A stretch of DNA of 64,000 nt from Sediminibacterium sp. (GCA_021300455.1 JAJTDP010000003.1:1-64000), one strand, 5' to 3'; numbered from the stretch's first letter, positions 9,695 through 19,818 are shown. Made by a program: numbers and translations. Notes: generated by a model from the letters alone, not told the origin.

Positions 9695-10765
9695 TTAGTT
9701 TCCCAAGTAATCGATGTAGCTTGTTTTTTGCATAATGGTAGAACCATTCATTACAAATAAGCTTGGCCAAACACGGGCTGCTGTTTTTATCATTGTAATA
9801 TCCCCTATTAAAATATTTTCTTTGGATAAAAATTGCTCGGCACCGGCTTTATCGGCAGTTACAATATATACTAGCTTATATTGTTTATGCAATGAACTTA
9901 GTAAATTCTCCCAAGGAACATTCGCTTCTATTTTGCCAGTAAAAACCAATACATAAGGAATTTCAGTGGCAAACAATGCCTGGGTGGTGTCCTCCCCATT
10001 TACATTAGTAATTTCAAAATCAATAATGGCAGGAACTAAACCATTGCCTTTACTCACTACTATTTCTTTTCTATTTTTATAAACATAAGTAGAATCAAAA
10101 TTATCAGGGAATTGATTGGCGTCAAAAAAATAGGTTTTACCTGCTTTCTCAAATTCCATTTGTATAGAAACGCTATCTTTTATAGCCCCTTCAGGTTCTT
10201 TCATTTTATCTACGATATTATTACCCACTTTATAAGGTAGACAGTCAATCACAGGCAAATGTGTTAAAACATAATATTGACCATAACCTACTAATGTAGT
10301 GCTTAATAATAAAACAAAAATACCTAGATACTTATTGGTATTGCCCTTGGCTTTTTTATGATTAATAAGTAAAATAACTATGGAAACGAAAAGCACAATG
10401 TCTTTAATAAAGGAGGTCTTGGGAGTTAAAGGAATACAGTCTCCAAAACAACCACAGGTTTTAATTTTTCCAGAAAATAAAGCATACCCTGTAAGGAAAG
10501 TAAAAAAAACAATAAGCCCTAATAATAACCAAAGTGTTTTCTTATAAGGAAATTGTATAAGTAAGGCAATACCTGCTACTATTTCAAGGGTATTCATCAC
10601 TAATGCAAAACCTAAAGTATAATCATTTAAAAATTGGATACCCCAAACATCAAAAAATTCTTGCATTTTATAGCTAAGACCCAAGGGGTCATTGGCTTTA
10701 ATTAAGCCAGAAAAAATAAATAGTATACCAACTGACCAGCGTAAAATTTTAAGGAAGTTTTGCAT
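9695..10765 (-). CDS. DoxX/MauE-like membrane protein of the BT_3928 family
   Basis: FIFSGLIKANDPLGLSYKMQEFFDVWG; CGCFGDCIPLTPKTSFIKD; 4 TM plus C-terminal soluble domain. Confidence 0.85.
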   Translation of the reverse strand: MQNFLKILRWSVGILFIFSGLIKANDPLGLSYKMQEFFDVWGIQFLNDYTLGFALVMNTLEIVAGIALLIQFPYKKTLWLLLGLIVFFTFLTGYALFSGKIKTCGCFGDCIPLTPKTSFIKDIVLFVSIVILLINHKKAKGNTNKYLGIFVLLLSTTLVGYGQYYVLTHLPVIDCLPYKVGNNIVDKMKEPEGAIKDSVSIQMEFEKAGKTYFFDANQFPDNFDSTYVYKNRKEIVVSKGNGLVPAIIDFEITNVNGEDTTQALFATEIPYVLVFTGKIEANVPWENLLSSLHKQYKLVYIVTADKAGAEQFLSKENILIGDITMIKTAARVWPSLFVMNGSTIMQKTSYIDYLGN

Positions 10766-10774
10766 GGCTTATTT

Positions 10775-11320
10775 TTAATGTTTGCCTTCAGCCATTTGTA
10801 TTAAGGCAAAGGCTGAATAATTTAATATATCTACAAAATTAGCATCAATGCCTTCACTAATTAAGGTCTTGCCATCGTTGGTTAAAATTTGTCTAATGCG
10901 CATTAATTTCATTAAAATTAAATCGGCATAGCTTTCTTGGCTCATGTCTCTCCAAGCTTCTCCATAATCATGATTTTTATCCATCATGGTGGTTTTAGCA
11001 AAAAGTACATTTTCTTGGTAAAGACTTTGAACTTGATCAACAGGAATTTCATCTACCTTCGGATCGCCCAATTTCAATTGAATTAAACCAATTACGGCAT
11101 AATTAAGAATGCCTTTGAATTCAGACTGAATATTGTCCTCTACCTTCTGGGTACCTAAGTCTTGAATGGTGCGAATTCGTAAGGCTTTTATAAAAATTTG
11201 GTCTACCACAGAGATAGTTCTTAATACTCTCCAGGCAGTGCCATAATCCTTTGTTTTTTTAATAAAAATATCACTGCAAGAGGCAATGGCTTGATCAAAT
11301 TGTGCGGAAGTTTGACTCAT
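10775..11320 (-). CDS. DUF1599 domain-containing protein
   Basis: Internally duplicated motif KKTKDYGTAWRVLR / KNHDYGEAWRDMS. Confidence 0.85.
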   Translation of the reverse strand: MSQTSAQFDQAIASCSDIFIKKTKDYGTAWRVLRTISVVDQIFIKALRIRTIQDLGTQKVEDNIQSEFKGILNYAVIGLIQLKLGDPKVDEIPVDQVQSLYQENVLFAKTTMMDKNHDYGEAWRDMSQESYADLILMKLMRIRQILTNDGKTLISEGIDANFVDILNYSAFALIQMAEGKH

Positions 11321-11397
11321 TAAATATTGTCCGATTACTTTGTTAATTAATATCTTTGAACCACTGCAAGATAATCAAATAAGCTTAAATTAAAACC

Positions 11398-12222
11398 ATG
11401 TTTAAAATACCTGCTAAAGATATAGAATGGCAAATTACTACCCCCCAGGTTATGGGTATTTTAAACCTAACACCTGACTCGTTTTTTGAAGCAAGTAGGC
11501 ATTCAAATATTGATAGTGCTATAGCGCAGGCCCATTTATTTATTCAAGAAGGTGTTAGCATTATTGATATAGGTGCACAAAGTACTAGACCTGGCGCTCA
11601 TATGGAAGGTGCCGAAATTGAAATTCAAAGACTAATTCCTTATATAGTAGCCATTCACCATGCTTATCCAAACCAACTTATTTCAGTGGATACCTTTCAT
11701 GCTTCAGTGGCAGAGGCGGCTTTAAAAGCGGGGGCACATATTATTAATGATATTAGTTGTGGAGGCTTTGATGAAAATATATTGACTGTGGTGGCTAAAA
11801 ATAATGCAGGTTATATTGGTATGCATTTAACAGGGGGCATGGAAACTATGCATAAGGTGGAACCAAGAGAAGATATCATAGCAACTATTATTAGTTATTT
11901 CGAAGCCAAAAAGAAATTATTGTCAAAATATGGAATTGAAAATTGGGTTATTGACCCAGGTTTTGGTTTTGGAAAAACAGTGGAGGAGAATTTCACCATA
12001 GTTAAAAAAATAAATGAATTAAATATAATGGGGCTTCCTATTTTATTAGGAGCTTCAAGAAAGTCTAGTTTGTATAAAACATTAGGCATTGAATCTAAAG
12101 ATGCTTTAAACGCCACCACTATTGTAAATACAGTGGGCTTATTAAAGGGTGCAGCTATAGTAAGAGTGCATGATGTGAAAGAAGCTGCTGAAATAATTAA
12201 ATTACTACCCTATTTACAATAA
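11398..12222 (+). CDS. folP: dihydropteroate synthase
   Basis: VMGILNLTPDSFFEASR, DIGAQSTRPGA, VIDPGFGFGKTVEENF. Confidence 0.97.
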   Translation: MFKIPAKDIEWQITTPQVMGILNLTPDSFFEASRHSNIDSAIAQAHLFIQEGVSIIDIGAQSTRPGAHMEGAEIEIQRLIPYIVAIHHAYPNQLISVDTFHASVAEAALKAGAHIINDISCGGFDENILTVVAKNNAGYIGMHLTGGMETMHKVEPREDIIATIISYFEAKKKLLSKYGIENWVIDPGFGFGKTVEENFTIVKKINELNIMGLPILLGASRKSSLYKTLGIESKDALNATTIVNTVGLLKGAAIVRVHDVKEAAEIIKLLPYLQ

Positions 12223-12255
12223 AAAATGCTCCTCTTATTAGGAGAAGCATTTTTA
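12221..12255. terminator. putative bidirectional terminator between convergent folP and FKBP genes
   Basis: aaaaaatgctcctc...ggagaagcattttt imperfect hairpin with flanking A and T runs. Confidence 0.6.
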
Positions 12256-12299
12256 TATTCAATAAGTTTTATAATTGCTACTTATTATTTTACTACTTA

Positions 12300-13214
12300 T
12301 TATCTTACTACTGGTGGCGGTGGAGGTGCAACAGTGTTTGCTTTTGGAGCAGCCGTTACATTTTGAATTTCAATATCAAAAGCTAAGTTATCATAAGCCT
12401 TGATCACACCATTTGCTTGTGGGCCATAGGCCAACATAGCTGGAATGTATAAAACGCCTTTTCCGCCTTTACCAAAATACTTCAATCCAATATCCCAACC
12501 TGGAATAACAGCACCTGTACCTACTTTAACTTCGTATGGTTTAGTTGAAGGATCGTTTGGTTTCATATTGGTATCAAATACTTCACCTTTCAAAGTATAT
12601 CCTTTGTAATAGACGCTTGCCACTTTTGTAGAGTCAATTCTGTTAGCAGCATCTCCTGCTTCTTTTGTAACTACAAATACCCCTTCTGGAGATTGTACAG
12701 CAGTGATTTTATTTTTAGCTAAGTAAGCAGCAATAACACTAATTTCTCTTGCTTTCTCTTTGTCTTGCTCTTTTTTGTAATCTGCATCTACTAATTTAAC
12801 ATCTGTAAATACATCTAGGATTTCAGCTTTACCTACAATAATATCTTTCGCTTTAAAAACATCATTTAATTGTAAAACTTTCATACTTACTAAAGTATCA
12901 ATGCTTAAAGAGAAATCAATCTTGTCTCCTTTTCTACATTTCATAATAATTTCTGTGAAAGTATATTTACCTAAACTAGCTGTATCAATAGGGAAATAAA
13001 CAGGTATAACGCCAAAAGTTGTACTTAAAGTAGTGTCTTTAGATTTTAACTTGTACTCTACATTTAATTTAACGTATTGACCTTGTTGTAATAACTTTTC
13101 ATTACCACTACCGTGAGTAATTTTGTAAGGCATACCAGATGGGGCTTTTTCATATTGGTTACAACTTGCAAACAAGACAATAGCAGCCACTAACTTTAAT
13201 GTTGATTTTATCAT
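12300..13214 (-). CDS. FKBP-type peptidyl-prolyl cis-trans isomerase lipoprotein
   Basis: Lipobox LFASCNQ; C-terminal VIPGWDIGLKYFGKGGKGVLYIPAMLAYGP. Confidence 0.92.
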   Translation of the reverse strand: MIKSTLKLVAAIVLFASCNQYEKAPSGMPYKITHGSGNEKLLQQGQYVKLNVEYKLKSKDTTLSTTFGVIPVYFPIDTASLGKYTFTEIIMKCRKGDKIDFSLSIDTLVSMKVLQLNDVFKAKDIIVGKAEILDVFTDVKLVDADYKKEQDKEKAREISVIAAYLAKNKITAVQSPEGVFVVTKEAGDAANRIDSTKVASVYYKGYTLKGEVFDTNMKPNDPSTKPYEVKVGTGAVIPGWDIGLKYFGKGGKGVLYIPAMLAYGPQANGVIKAYDNLAFDIEIQNVTAAPKANTVAPPPPPVVR

Positions 13215-13216
13215 TT

Positions 13217-14233
13217 TTATTTTAATTGTGTTAATTGTGATTTATACTCTTTTATAATGGTTTTAAAATCGGTTGCGGTTTCTTCCACAGATTTCGAAGA
13301 TCTTCCCCCAGCTGCATTGGCATGTCCTCCCCCTTCAAAATGAGTGCGTGCAAATATATTAACATCAAAGTTACCTTTGCTCCTAAAGCTCCATTTTCTT
13401 TCTTCTTCCCTGTCAATTACGATGGCGGCTAGCTTAATTCCTTCAATAGATAGTAAATAATTAACCAATCCTTCGGTATCCCCTGTTTTTAGATCGAACT
13501 TATATATGTCGGTCTTGGGTATGGCCATGATGGCTGTATTTAATTCAGGGAGCACCGTCATTCTATTTAAAAAAGCATTCCCCATGAATTTTAATCTGCC
13601 TTCTGTAGAATTGTCATATATTTTTTCATGAATTAAAGAATGTTGTAAGCCTAATTCTTTTAAATGTGCAACTATTTTATGAACTGATGCGCTGGTAGAA
13701 GGAAAACGGAAAGAGCCAGTATCGGTCATAAGCCCTGTATATAAACAAGCCGCAATATCAAGATTGATTAAATTACTATGCCCCGATTCAACGATGAAAT
13801 TATAGATCATTTCACAGGTAGAACTCATCATTACATCGCTAATACCGAATGCAAATGAAGGGGTATCGGGTTGTTGATGATGATCTACTAATATTTTAAG
13901 CGCTTTTGCTTCTTTAATAATAGGTTCTAAATGTTTGGTTCTGTGTAGAATATTAAAATCTAAACAGAATACATAATCGGCAGCTTGAATGATACTAGTT
14001 GCTTTTTCTTTATTCGCTTCAAAATCAATGACTTCTTCCATTGCTGGCATCCAATCTAAAAAAGATGCCCAATTGGTAGGAGAAATCACAGTTACTTCAT
14101 GCCCTAACTGTTTTAAAAAATGATATAGACCCAAACTTGAGCCCATCGCATCACCGTCTGGCTTTTGATGTGATGTAATAACAGCCTTAAAAGGTTGATT
14201 CAGAAAGGGGTAAAATTGTTCAATTGTTTGCAT
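13217..14233 (-). CDS. DHH-family phosphoesterase (NrnA-like bifunctional oligoribonuclease/PAP phosphatase)
   Basis: SHQKPDGDAMGSSLGLYHFL, VDHHQQPD, GGGHANAAGG. Confidence 0.92.
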   Translation of the reverse strand: MQTIEQFYPFLNQPFKAVITSHQKPDGDAMGSSLGLYHFLKQLGHEVTVISPTNWASFLDWMPAMEEVIDFEANKEKATSIIQAADYVFCLDFNILHRTKHLEPIIKEAKALKILVDHHQQPDTPSFAFGISDVMMSSTCEMIYNFIVESGHSNLINLDIAACLYTGLMTDTGSFRFPSTSASVHKIVAHLKELGLQHSLIHEKIYDNSTEGRLKFMGNAFLNRMTVLPELNTAIMAIPKTDIYKFDLKTGDTEGLVNYLLSIEGIKLAAIVIDREEERKWSFRSKGNFDVNIFARTHFEGGGHANAAGGRSSKSVEETATDFKTIIKEYKSQLTQLK

Positions 14234-14240
14234 AGAGGCA

Positions 14241-14248
14241 CAAATTTA
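14241..14248 (-). promoter_or_regulatory. candidate Bacteroidota -7 element for DHH gene
   Basis: caaattta on + strand = TAAATTTG on - strand, 7 nt upstream of the ATG. Confidence 0.55.
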
Positions 14249-14270
14249 ACGTAAATCAGATGTTTTTCAG

Positions 14271-14278
14271 TAAATTTG
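14271..14278 (+). promoter_or_regulatory. candidate Bacteroidota -7 element for ndk
   Basis: TAAATTTG, 35 nt upstream of ndk ATG. Confidence 0.6.
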
Positions 14279-14313
14279 CGCCTGCAATTAGCAATTACTA
14301 ATAAAATAACTAA

Positions 14314-14727
14314 ATGAACCGCACATTTACGATGATTAAGCCAGACGTCACTTCAAAAGGCTATACTGGGGCAATTTTAGACCAAATTATTAAGGCTGGA
14401 TTTAGCGTAAAAGCCATGAAATGGACAAAATTAACAGTGGAACAAGCTGGTCAATTCTATGAAGTGCATAAGGAACGCCCTTTTTATGGTGAATTAGTAG
14501 CCTTTATGAGTTCTGGCCCCATTGTAGCTGCCATCTTAGAAAAAGACAATGCTGTTGCCGATTTTAGAAAATTAATTGGAGCGACTAATCCTGCTCAAGC
14601 TGAAGAAGGTACAATTAGAAAGAATTTTGCAGCATCTGTTGGAGAAAATGCTGTTCATGGAAGTGATAGTGATGAGAATGCGCAAATAGAAGGTAACTTC
14701 TTCTTTGCAGCTACTGAGAGATTTTAA
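14314..14727 (+). CDS. ndk: nucleoside-diphosphate kinase
   Basis: [41 protein letters not shown]. Confidence 0.98.
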   Translation: MNRTFTMIKPDVTSKGYTGAILDQIIKAGFSVKAMKWTKLTVEQAGQFYEVHKERPFYGELVAFMSSGPIVAAILEKDNAVADFRKLIGATNPAQAEEGTIRKNFAASVGENAVHGSDSDENAQIEGNFFFAATERF

Positions 14728-14732
14728 TAATA

Positions 14733-14770
14733 AATAAGCCCTTAAGAAAATTTAAGGGCTTATTTTTTTG
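14733..14770 (+). terminator. Rho-independent terminator after ndk
   Basis: aataagcccttaa / ttaagggcttatt stem then T7. Confidence 0.85.
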
Positions 14771-14795
14771 TCTACTATTTTTTATTATGCTTTTT

Positions 14796-16124
14796 TTATT
14801 TCTTGCCCCCTCTTGATATAGGTTTGCCATATTTTTTCTGCATCATCTCTTTTCTGTTCTTGCGCACATTCACTTTACTATTTTTAGCCGATTTTTCGTG
14901 GAAGGCTGGGCCGGATTCTTCTTTCTTAGGTACTTTAATTTGAATAATCTTCATGCGCACTTTAGGCTTCTCGTCCTCCGTGAGTATTTCTGAAATTTCT
15001 AAATCGCCAGGTAAAGCCAACATTGGAATTTCTTGCTTCATTAAAGTTTCAATTGCTTTTTGTAAAACCTTTTCTTTCTCTGTTACAAAAGTTATAGAGA
15101 TTCCTTTTTTATCAGCTCTTCCTGTTCTACCAATTCGGTGAATATAATTTTCTGGCACATCTGGGGTATCAAAATTTATTACATGTGTTACTTCAGCTAC
15201 ATCGATACCTCTTGCCATTACATCAGTGGCAATTAAATATTTATATACTCCTGCTTTAAATTGTTTGACGGTATTAAATCGGTTATTTTGTTCTTTATTA
15301 GAATGTATCACGCCTACTGTCTCTGGAAATTTTTCATTTAATTTTTCAAAGAGTTGGTCTGCCAAAGCCTTGGTAGCAGCGAATATGAGTACCTTGGTCA
15401 TGGATTCGTTGCTAGCTAATAATAGCTCTAACAAATTAACCTTGGTATTAAAATTGGGAACATCATACCCATTTTGAATAATATTTTCAAGCGGAGTGCC
15501 TGTAGGTGCCGCTTCAACTCTTATAGGCGCACTAAAATAATCATTCATTAATTTTTCAACATCATCAGTAATGGTTGCTGAGAAAAGTAAGTTCTGTCTT
15601 TTAGCTGGAAGTAGTTCTAAGATATTTGTGATTTGTTTTCTAAAACCTAAATTCAACATTTCATCCATTTCATCAATGACTAATTTCTTAATCATTTTTG
15701 TTTTAAAAGCGCCATTCATGATTAAGTCAAATAGTCTACCTGGAGTGGCTACTAAAACATCTGCACCCGACTCCAATGCAATTTGTTGTGTGTTAATATT
15801 CACGCCACCAAATACACCCACTGCATTAACGCTCATATAAGGTGTTAATTTATTAACAGCCTCCACCACTTGTACCACTAGTTCTCTGGTAGGTACTAAT
15901 ATTAATATTTGAGGATCTTTATTTTTATCAAATTTCCATTGTCTTAAACAAGGCAATAAATAAGCAAATGTTTTACCTGTGCCAGTTTGTGCAATTCCAC
16001 ATACATCTCTACCAGACATTACAATAGGAAAAACCCTATGTTGTATAGTGGTAGCTTCTGTAAAACCCAGTTCTTCAACAGCTCTTAATAAAGGGGTATT
16101 TAAATTTAAATCTTGAAATGTCAT
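14796..16124 (-). CDS. DEAD/DEAH-box RNA helicase
   Basis: AQTGTGKTFAYLLP, DEMD, SAT, HRIGRTGRADKKG. Confidence 0.96.
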   Translation of the reverse strand: MTFQDLNLNTPLLRAVEELGFTEATTIQHRVFPIVMSGRDVCGIAQTGTGKTFAYLLPCLRQWKFDKNKDPQILILVPTRELVVQVVEAVNKLTPYMSVNAVGVFGGVNINTQQIALESGADVLVATPGRLFDLIMNGAFKTKMIKKLVIDEMDEMLNLGFRKQITNILELLPAKRQNLLFSATITDDVEKLMNDYFSAPIRVEAAPTGTPLENIIQNGYDVPNFNTKVNLLELLLASNESMTKVLIFAATKALADQLFEKLNEKFPETVGVIHSNKEQNNRFNTVKQFKAGVYKYLIATDVMARGIDVAEVTHVINFDTPDVPENYIHRIGRTGRADKKGISITFVTEKEKVLQKAIETLMKQEIPMLALPGDLEISEILTEDEKPKVRMKIIQIKVPKKEESGPAFHEKSAKNSKVNVRKNRKEMMQKKYGKPISRGGKK

Positions 16125-16359
16125 ATTGCGTAAATGTGACGCGAAGGTAGTTTATTATAAGCGCTATTTATGTATAAATATTAGATAATGTTATTTTATA
16201 ATTATTATAAATAGTTCAATACCAATATATTAGAATGGAATAAGTAAAAAAAATGAGTTTCTATTTCAATAAAATATTATTATTTAATTGAAGGGGTACT
16301 GCATTAAAAAAATTATATTTAGCTAATGAAAATTTCACAATAATCAAAAATTTAAATAA

Positions 16360-18030
16360 ATGAAATTGAATATTCAACTTAAGCAGTTTAGTGTAAACTT
16401 ATTCATGATGCTAACTATGGTGATGCTAAGTTTGGCATCATTGCAGGCATATAGTCAAAATGACGATAATATTAATAGTAGAGATATTTCCTACATCACT
16501 ACTGGAGGTAAGTTACATCCCTTACAGGCAATAATGGATATTAGACATTATACCATTAAATTGGATGTAGATCTTGCAAAACAATCTATTAGTGGTTCTA
16601 CTGAAGTAAGTTTGAATTTGTCAAAGAAAACAGATACGATTTTACTGGATTTAATTCATTTATATAAGGTTACTAAAATTAAAGTGAATAATAAAATCAC
16701 TTCATTCTACCAACACGACGATAAAATATTTATTAATGTTGCTGCTGGCTTTGCGGTGGGTAATCAAAAAGTATATATTGAATATAATGGTATTCCTCCA
16801 GTGGCCATTAAACCTCCTTGGGATGGTGGATTTACATGGAAAAAAGATAGCGCAGGCTATGATTGGGTATCTATCAATATTCAAGCAGAGGGTGGAAAAA
16901 TGTATTTCCCTTCTAAGGATCATCCCAGCGACGAGCCCAATGAAGGAGTAGATTTAAAAATTACAGTGCCTTCTCATTTAGTAGTAGCAGGCCCAGGTTT
17001 ATTAATAAATACCAGCACTAAGAATAATAAGTCAACCTATCATTGGAAAACAAATTATACCATTAGCAACTATTGTATATTATTTAATATAGGTAAATAC
17101 AAAGTGTATAAAGACGAATTAACGACCATACTTGGCAATAAAGTACCTATTGAGTACTATGTATTAGAAGTTGATACCATGCATGCTAAAAAAGTAATTG
17201 CCACTAAAAAAAGAGATAACCAAATTTTAGAAAAATATTTTGGTGAATACCCATGGGCTAAAGAAAAAATAGGTATTGCTGAAGTACCTAACTCAGGCAT
17301 GGAGCATCAAACCATGATTACTTTTGATAATAAGTTTATTTATAAAACCATTAATGGCCAAGAGTATTCTGACAACTTATTTCATGAATATGCACATGAG
17401 TGGTGGGCGAATAAAGTAACCAATAAGGACTGGGGCCATATGTGGATCCAAGAAGGTATTGGTACTTATGCTGAAGCATTGGCAATGTTAGAAATTGGAG
17501 GCGAACCTGCTTACGATGAAATTATTGCTGGTCATAGACGTAATTCAAGAAATAAATTTGCCATTGTTCCTGCAGGTGATGAAATTACAGAAAGAGAAGT
17601 ATACGCTGGTGGAGATATTTATGGTAAAGGTTCTTTTTTCATGCATAGTTTAAGATACTTAATTGGAGATGAAATCTTCTTCCCTACTTTAAAAAAATTA
17701 GCGACCGAACCACAGTATACTTATGACAATTTTGTTACTACAATGGATGTAGAAAAATTATTTAGTACAGCTTCAGGTAAAGACTTAAAACCATTCTTTG
17801 ATTTCTTTTTACGCACTACCAATGTTTTAGACATAACAGTGAAAGAAGTGGGTTTTCAAAAATTCCAAATCAAACAAAACAATTTCTTTATGCCTTTGCC
17901 TTTTGAAATTACCGCTAATGGTCAAACTAAGCGTACCATTATTCCTTCTGAAGGTATTGTAGTGAATTCGGCCCTTGTTCCTCAGGTGGATGCTAAAGGA
18001 AATTATTTGAAAAAAGTAACGCTACAATAA
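16360..18030 (+). CDS. M1-family metallopeptidase (first of tandem pair)
   Basis: HEYAHEWWANK zinc motif, signal peptide, GMEH at the GxMEN position. Confidence 0.92.
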   Translation: MKLNIQLKQFSVNLFMMLTMVMLSLASLQAYSQNDDNINSRDISYITTGGKLHPLQAIMDIRHYTIKLDVDLAKQSISGSTEVSLNLSKKTDTILLDLIHLYKVTKIKVNNKITSFYQHDDKIFINVAAGFAVGNQKVYIEYNGIPPVAIKPPWDGGFTWKKDSAGYDWVSINIQAEGGKMYFPSKDHPSDEPNEGVDLKITVPSHLVVAGPGLLINTSTKNNKSTYHWKTNYTISNYCILFNIGKYKVYKDELTTILGNKVPIEYYVLEVDTMHAKKVIATKKRDNQILEKYFGEYPWAKEKIGIAEVPNSGMEHQTMITFDNKFIYKTINGQEYSDNLFHEYAHEWWANKVTNKDWGHMWIQEGIGTYAEALAMLEIGGEPAYDEIIAGHRRNSRNKFAIVPAGDEITEREVYAGGDIYGKGSFFMHSLRYLIGDEIFFPTLKKLATEPQYTYDNFVTTMDVEKLFSTASGKDLKPFFDFFLRTTNVLDITVKEVGFQKFQIKQNNFFMPLPFEITANGQTKRTIIPSEGIVVNSALVPQVDAKGNYLKKVTLQ

Positions 18031-18065
18031 TATATTTAATAAAAATATACAATACCAATAGCCTA

Positions 18066-19703
18066 ATGAAAAAAATTATTATTTTATGTACAACAACCTT
18101 ACTCTTTGTTTTACCTCTTATATCGAAAGCTGATACCTACCCTATTAATAAAAACATAGATGTAAAGCATTATGTATTTAATTTAAGTTTATCAGATGCA
18201 GATAATGAAATTACAGGAACAGCACTAGTTACAGTAAATTTCAAAGAAGCAGGTATGCAAAATTTTCGTCTTGACTTTATTAATAAAACAAGTGTAAGAC
18301 AAGATAAAGGTATGGTGGTAGATGCAGTAAGTGTTAATAATGCTGCTGTAGACTATACGCATGGAAATGATGAACTAATTATTAGTTTGCCAGCCCCTTC
18401 TACTAAAAATCAAACACTAACATTTAACATTCGATACCATGGTATTCCATACGATGGTTTAAGAATAGGTAACACTAAATTTGGTGACCGTAGTTTTTTT
18501 AATGAGAACTGGCCTAATCGTGGAAGACATTGGCTGCCTATCATTGATCATCCACATGATAAAGCCAGTTCTGAATTTATAGTAAGAGCACCTTCACATT
18601 ATAAAGTAGTATCCAATGGTTTATTATTAGAAGAAATTGAATTAGGTAATAGTACCAGACTTACTCATTGGAAACAATCTGTGCCTGTTTCTTCTTGGTT
18701 ATTTGTTTTAGGGGTAGCTGATTTTGCTGTGAAATATGTAGATGAATTCAGGGGAAAATCAATTCAGACTTGGGTATATGCAAAAAATAGAGAAGCAGGA
18801 TTTTACGATTTTGATGAACCTACTAAAAAGGTTTTAGAATTCTATACTAATTATGTGGGCCCTTATGCTTATGAGAAATTAGCGAATATTCAAACCCCTA
18901 GTGTAAATGGTGGTATGGAAACTTCTTCTGCTATATTTTATGGAGAAGATTTAGTAACGGGTAAAAGAGATGAAAGAACGAGAAATGTAGTCATTCATGA
19001 AATTGCGCATCAATGGTTTGGTAATGCTATTACTGAAAATACTTGGGACGATGCGTGGCTTAGCGAAGGCTTTGCAACTTTCTTTACTTTATTATTTATT
19101 GAAAATGAATACGGCAAAGAAGAATATATCAAAGGCATTATTAAAGCTAGAAAATCTGTTTATGATATGTCGGTTAAAATGCCTGATTTTAGTATTGTAA
19201 GTAATAGAACTGCAGAAAAAGAAGATGTAACTAGCGGCATCACTTATCAAAAAGGAGCCTGGGTAATTCATATGTTAAGAGATTTAATGGGAGAAAAGAA
19301 TTTCAAAAAAGGGATTCAAAACTATTATGCCAAGTATTTTAATGACAATACCAACACCGGTGAATTTAGAGCAGAAATGGAAAAAGTTTCTGGTAAGGAT
19401 TTAAAATTATTTTTTAATCAGTGGTTGTATCAGCCAGTGAACCCTACTATCAATGCCAGTTGGACTTATAATGCAAGTACAAATCAATTGAATGTAAAAT
19501 TACATCAAGCACAAAATTATTTATATAATGTTCCAGTTGAGATTGGCTATTATAAAAAAGGTGCAAACACCCCTACTATACTTACTATGAATTTGAAAGA
19601 GAAAGATCAGGTGTATAGTTTTCCTTTAGCGTCTTCGCCTGAGAAACTAGAATTAGATCCTAGGAATGTACTTTTGAATGATGGGAAGATGAGTAAGGAG
19701 TAG
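18066..19703 (+). CDS. M1-family metallopeptidase (second of tandem pair)
   Basis: HEIAHQWFGNA...WLSEGFATF, signal peptide, GMET at the GxMEN position. Confidence 0.94.
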   Translation: MKKIIILCTTTLLFVLPLISKADTYPINKNIDVKHYVFNLSLSDADNEITGTALVTVNFKEAGMQNFRLDFINKTSVRQDKGMVVDAVSVNNAAVDYTHGNDELIISLPAPSTKNQTLTFNIRYHGIPYDGLRIGNTKFGDRSFFNENWPNRGRHWLPIIDHPHDKASSEFIVRAPSHYKVVSNGLLLEEIELGNSTRLTHWKQSVPVSSWLFVLGVADFAVKYVDEFRGKSIQTWVYAKNREAGFYDFDEPTKKVLEFYTNYVGPYAYEKLANIQTPSVNGGMETSSAIFYGEDLVTGKRDERTRNVVIHEIAHQWFGNAITENTWDDAWLSEGFATFFTLLFIENEYGKEEYIKGIIKARKSVYDMSVKMPDFSIVSNRTAEKEDVTSGITYQKGAWVIHMLRDLMGEKNFKKGIQNYYAKYFNDNTNTGEFRAEMEKVSGKDLKLFFNQWLYQPVNPTINASWTYNASTNQLNVKLHQAQNYLYNVPVEIGYYKKGANTPTILTMNLKEKDQVYSFPLASSPEKLELDPRNVLLNDGKMSKE

Positions 19704-19718
19704 GAATTTTTAAAATAA

Positions 19719-19818
19719 GTAAAGAGGATTACCTCACTTCGTTCGGTTATCCTTTTTCTCATATTTTACAAATATAGTAAAGTGGATGGCCGTCGCTTCG
19801 CTCCGGCTTCCTCTTTAC
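19719..19818. repeat. intergenic nested inverted-repeat element
   Basis: gtaaagagga (19719-19728) exactly complementary to tcctctttac (19809-19818); internal imperfect hairpins 19725-19753 and 19777-19818. Confidence 0.65.

Noticed and set aside
12260-12300. Imperfect repeats of tacttattat near the FKBP stop codon
   Set aside because: Short, AT-rich and degenerate; likely chance in low-complexity intergenic DNA.
14953-15840. Several plus-strand ORFs inside the DEAD-box helicase gene
   Set aside because: Antisense shadow ORFs in a well-supported helicase CDS.
16702-16951. ORFs on alternative frames within the first M1 peptidase
   Set aside because: Overlap fully with a well-supported CDS; composition not protein-like.
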